Assembly (NCBI GenBank): GCA_002746425.1 | Contig: NVXB01000005.1 | Span: 56,423-62,497 of the forward strand | Length of the DNA stretch: 6,075 nt | From: Hyphomicrobiales bacterium | GTDB lineage: Bacteria > Pseudomonadota > Alphaproteobacteria > Rhizobiales > GCA-2746425 | Direction of reading: 5' to 3' | Part shown: in pieces, positions 5,105-6,075 of the stretch | Numbering within the stretch: position 1 is the stretch's first letter | How the letters are laid out: every line of letters starts with the position of its first letter | The notes under the pieces: generated by a model | Database searches by the model: none | What the model saw: only the letters and a program-made list of their open reading frames with translations | What the model was told of the DNA's origin: nothing | Translations under genes and position numbers: made by a program

Positions 5105-6075
5105 ATGACGACCATTATCAACGTGCCATATTCCCCTCATGAAAAGTCAGGTTTTGGGAAGAAAAAACCCAAGGCGCGTATCAGCATCTTTGGTCTTGGC
5201 TATGTCGGGCTTGTCTCCGCGGCATGCTTTGCTGACTGCGATTGCGATGTGATTGGCGTCGATCCTGATGTGAAAAAACGCCATCAAATTCGCGACGGTA
5301 AATCTCCAATAGTAGAGCCGGGGCTAGGAAAGCTAATGGCGCGCGGCACATCCAGTGGTCGTATCAAAGTTATGTCAGACGGTGAGAACGCGGTGCTTGA
5401 AACGGACATTTCATTCGTATGCGTCGGCACCCCGAGCAAAAGAGATGGTCGTTGTGACTTAAAATATCTGCGCACTGTTTGCCGCCAGATTGGCAAAGCA
5501 CTGGCGAAAAAAAGCACCTACCATGTGGTGGTATTCAGAAGCACAATCCCGCCTGGCACGACCCGCGATGTGTTGCTGCCAATCCTTGAAAAAACATCAG
5601 GCAAGAAAGCAGGTGAGGATTTTGGATTAAGTTTCCATCCTGAATTCCTGCGAGAAAGCACAGCGATCTCCGATTTCTTTGACCCACCAAAAACCGTCAT
5701 CGGCGGCATTGACGAACGTTCGCGGCGCCCTGTTGCAGCCCTCTATCACAGCATCGATAAAGACGTCATAGAGACAGATCTCGAGGTTGCAGAAACCGTG
5801 AAGTATGTAGACAATACCTGGCACGCTTTGAAAGTTTCATTCAGCAATGAGATCGGCAATATTTGTCAGGCGCTAAAGGTCGACAGCCATAAGGTGATGG
5901 ACATCTTTGTTCAGGATACCAAGCTGAACATCTCATCTTATTACATGAAACCGGGCTTTGCGTTTGGCGGCTCGTGCCTGCCCAAAGATGTGCGTGAGAT
6001 CAATCATCTTGCAAAAAGCCTGAATGTGCCAACCCCGGTGTTGGGAAGCATTATTGAATCAAATGCAAATCAGAT
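5105..6075 (+). CDS. algD: GDP-mannose 6-dehydrogenase, AlgD type (partial, C-terminus beyond right edge)
   Basis: This cytoplasmic NAD-dependent enzyme performs the four-electron oxidation of GDP-mannose to GDP-mannuronate, the committed precursor of alginate and related EPS. The Rossmann motif RISIFGLGYVG is at residues 25-35, with D53 at the end of the second strand as in AlgD D30. KSPIVEPGL (66-74), a VGTPS segment, HPEFLREST, WHALKVSFSNEIGN and the catalytic-cysteine motif GGSCLPKD (C291, equivalent to AlgD C268) follow in order. Similarity to AlgD is clear along the whole visible length, and stronger than expected for a UDP-glucose dehydrogenase. The ATG at 5105 has GGAG 7 bases upstream; the adjacent ATG at 5102 has only 4 bases of spacing. 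Either gives an extra basic N-terminus of about 23 residues not present in Pseudomonas AlgD. By comparison with the usual 430-440 residues, roughly 130-140 codons are missing beyond the edge. Confidence 0.92.
   Translation, partial: MTTIINVPYSPHEKSGFGKKKPKARISIFGLGYVGLVSAACFADCDCDVIGVDPDVKKRHQIRDGKSPIVEPGLGKLMARGTSSGRIKVMSDGENAVLETDISFVCVGTPSKRDGRCDLKYLRTVCRQIGKALAKKSTYHVVVFRSTIPPGTTRDVLLPILEKTSGKKAGEDFGLSFHPEFLRESTAISDFFDPPKTVIGGIDERSRRPVAALYHSIDKDVIETDLEVAETVKYVDNTWHALKVSFSNEIGNICQALKVDSHKVMDIFVQDTKLNISSYYMKPGFAFGGSCLPKDVREINHLAKSLNVPTPVLGSIIESNANQ

Noticed and set aside
4914..5105. Small plus-strand frame of 63 codons overlapping the start of the algD-like gene
   Set aside because: It spans the enhancer candidate and the sigma-54 promoter, has no ribosome site, and is low-complexity in composition. 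The stop overlapping the algD ATG is probably coincidental.
1..6075. CRISPR arrays, tRNA or rRNA genes, insertion sequences
   Set aside because: No spaced repeats, tRNA-like cloverleaf, rRNA segments, transposase-like proteins or terminal inverted repeats were recognised in the window.

Overview
The window looks like a proteobacterial chromosome, most likely from an alphaproteobacterium. The evidence is the 'YNE..YHRGL...CLV..G..W' type of small secreted protein, the LuxO/NtrC-like regulator, the moderate GC content and the sigma-54 promoters; the taxonomic placement is inference. It covers one end of an exopolysaccharide (EPS) locus of the alginate or GDP-mannuronate type, together with an apparently dedicated two-component, sigma-54 regulatory module.

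Layout. (1) Bases 1-851, minus strand: the first 283 codons of a secreted PhnD-family periplasmic binding protein, which runs off the left edge. (2) Bases 852-1221: a divergent control region with a strong sigma-54 promoter facing each way and a perfect TGTCAA-A-TTGACA palindrome between them. (3) Bases 1222-1590, plus strand: a 122-residue secreted protein of unknown function. (4) Bases 1591-1752: a leader with a long imperfect hairpin, two CCTCCC (anti-Shine-Dalgarno) motifs and one complementary GGGAGG. (5) Bases 1753-3162, plus strand: a receiver-AAA+-Fis response regulator with an intact GAFTGA loop. (6) Bases 3163-3271: an inverted-repeat terminator between converging genes. (7) Bases 3272-4744, minus strand: ManC/AlgA, a bifunctional mannose-1-phosphate guanylyltransferase and mannose-6-phosphate isomerase. 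(8) Bases 4745-5104: a second divergent control region with two sigma-54-type promoters and a near-copy of the same palindrome. (9) Bases 5105-6075, plus strand: an AlgD-type GDP-mannose 6-dehydrogenase, cut by the right edge.

How it may work together. ManC makes GDP-mannose and AlgD oxidises it to GDP-mannuronate, the activated sugar for an alginate-like or mannuronate-containing polymer. Both genes, the small secreted protein and the periplasmic binding protein each have a -24/-12 element correctly placed before their start. The only enhancer-binding protein in the window is encoded between them. The shared palindrome lies about 110-200 bp upstream of all four predicted start sites, as expected for its binding site. 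The model is that a periplasmic ligand is sensed by the binding protein plus an unseen kinase. The response regulator is then phosphorylated and switches on nucleotide-sugar synthesis, the secreted protein and the sensor itself. The promoter and palindrome strings are seen directly; the regulatory circuit is inferred.
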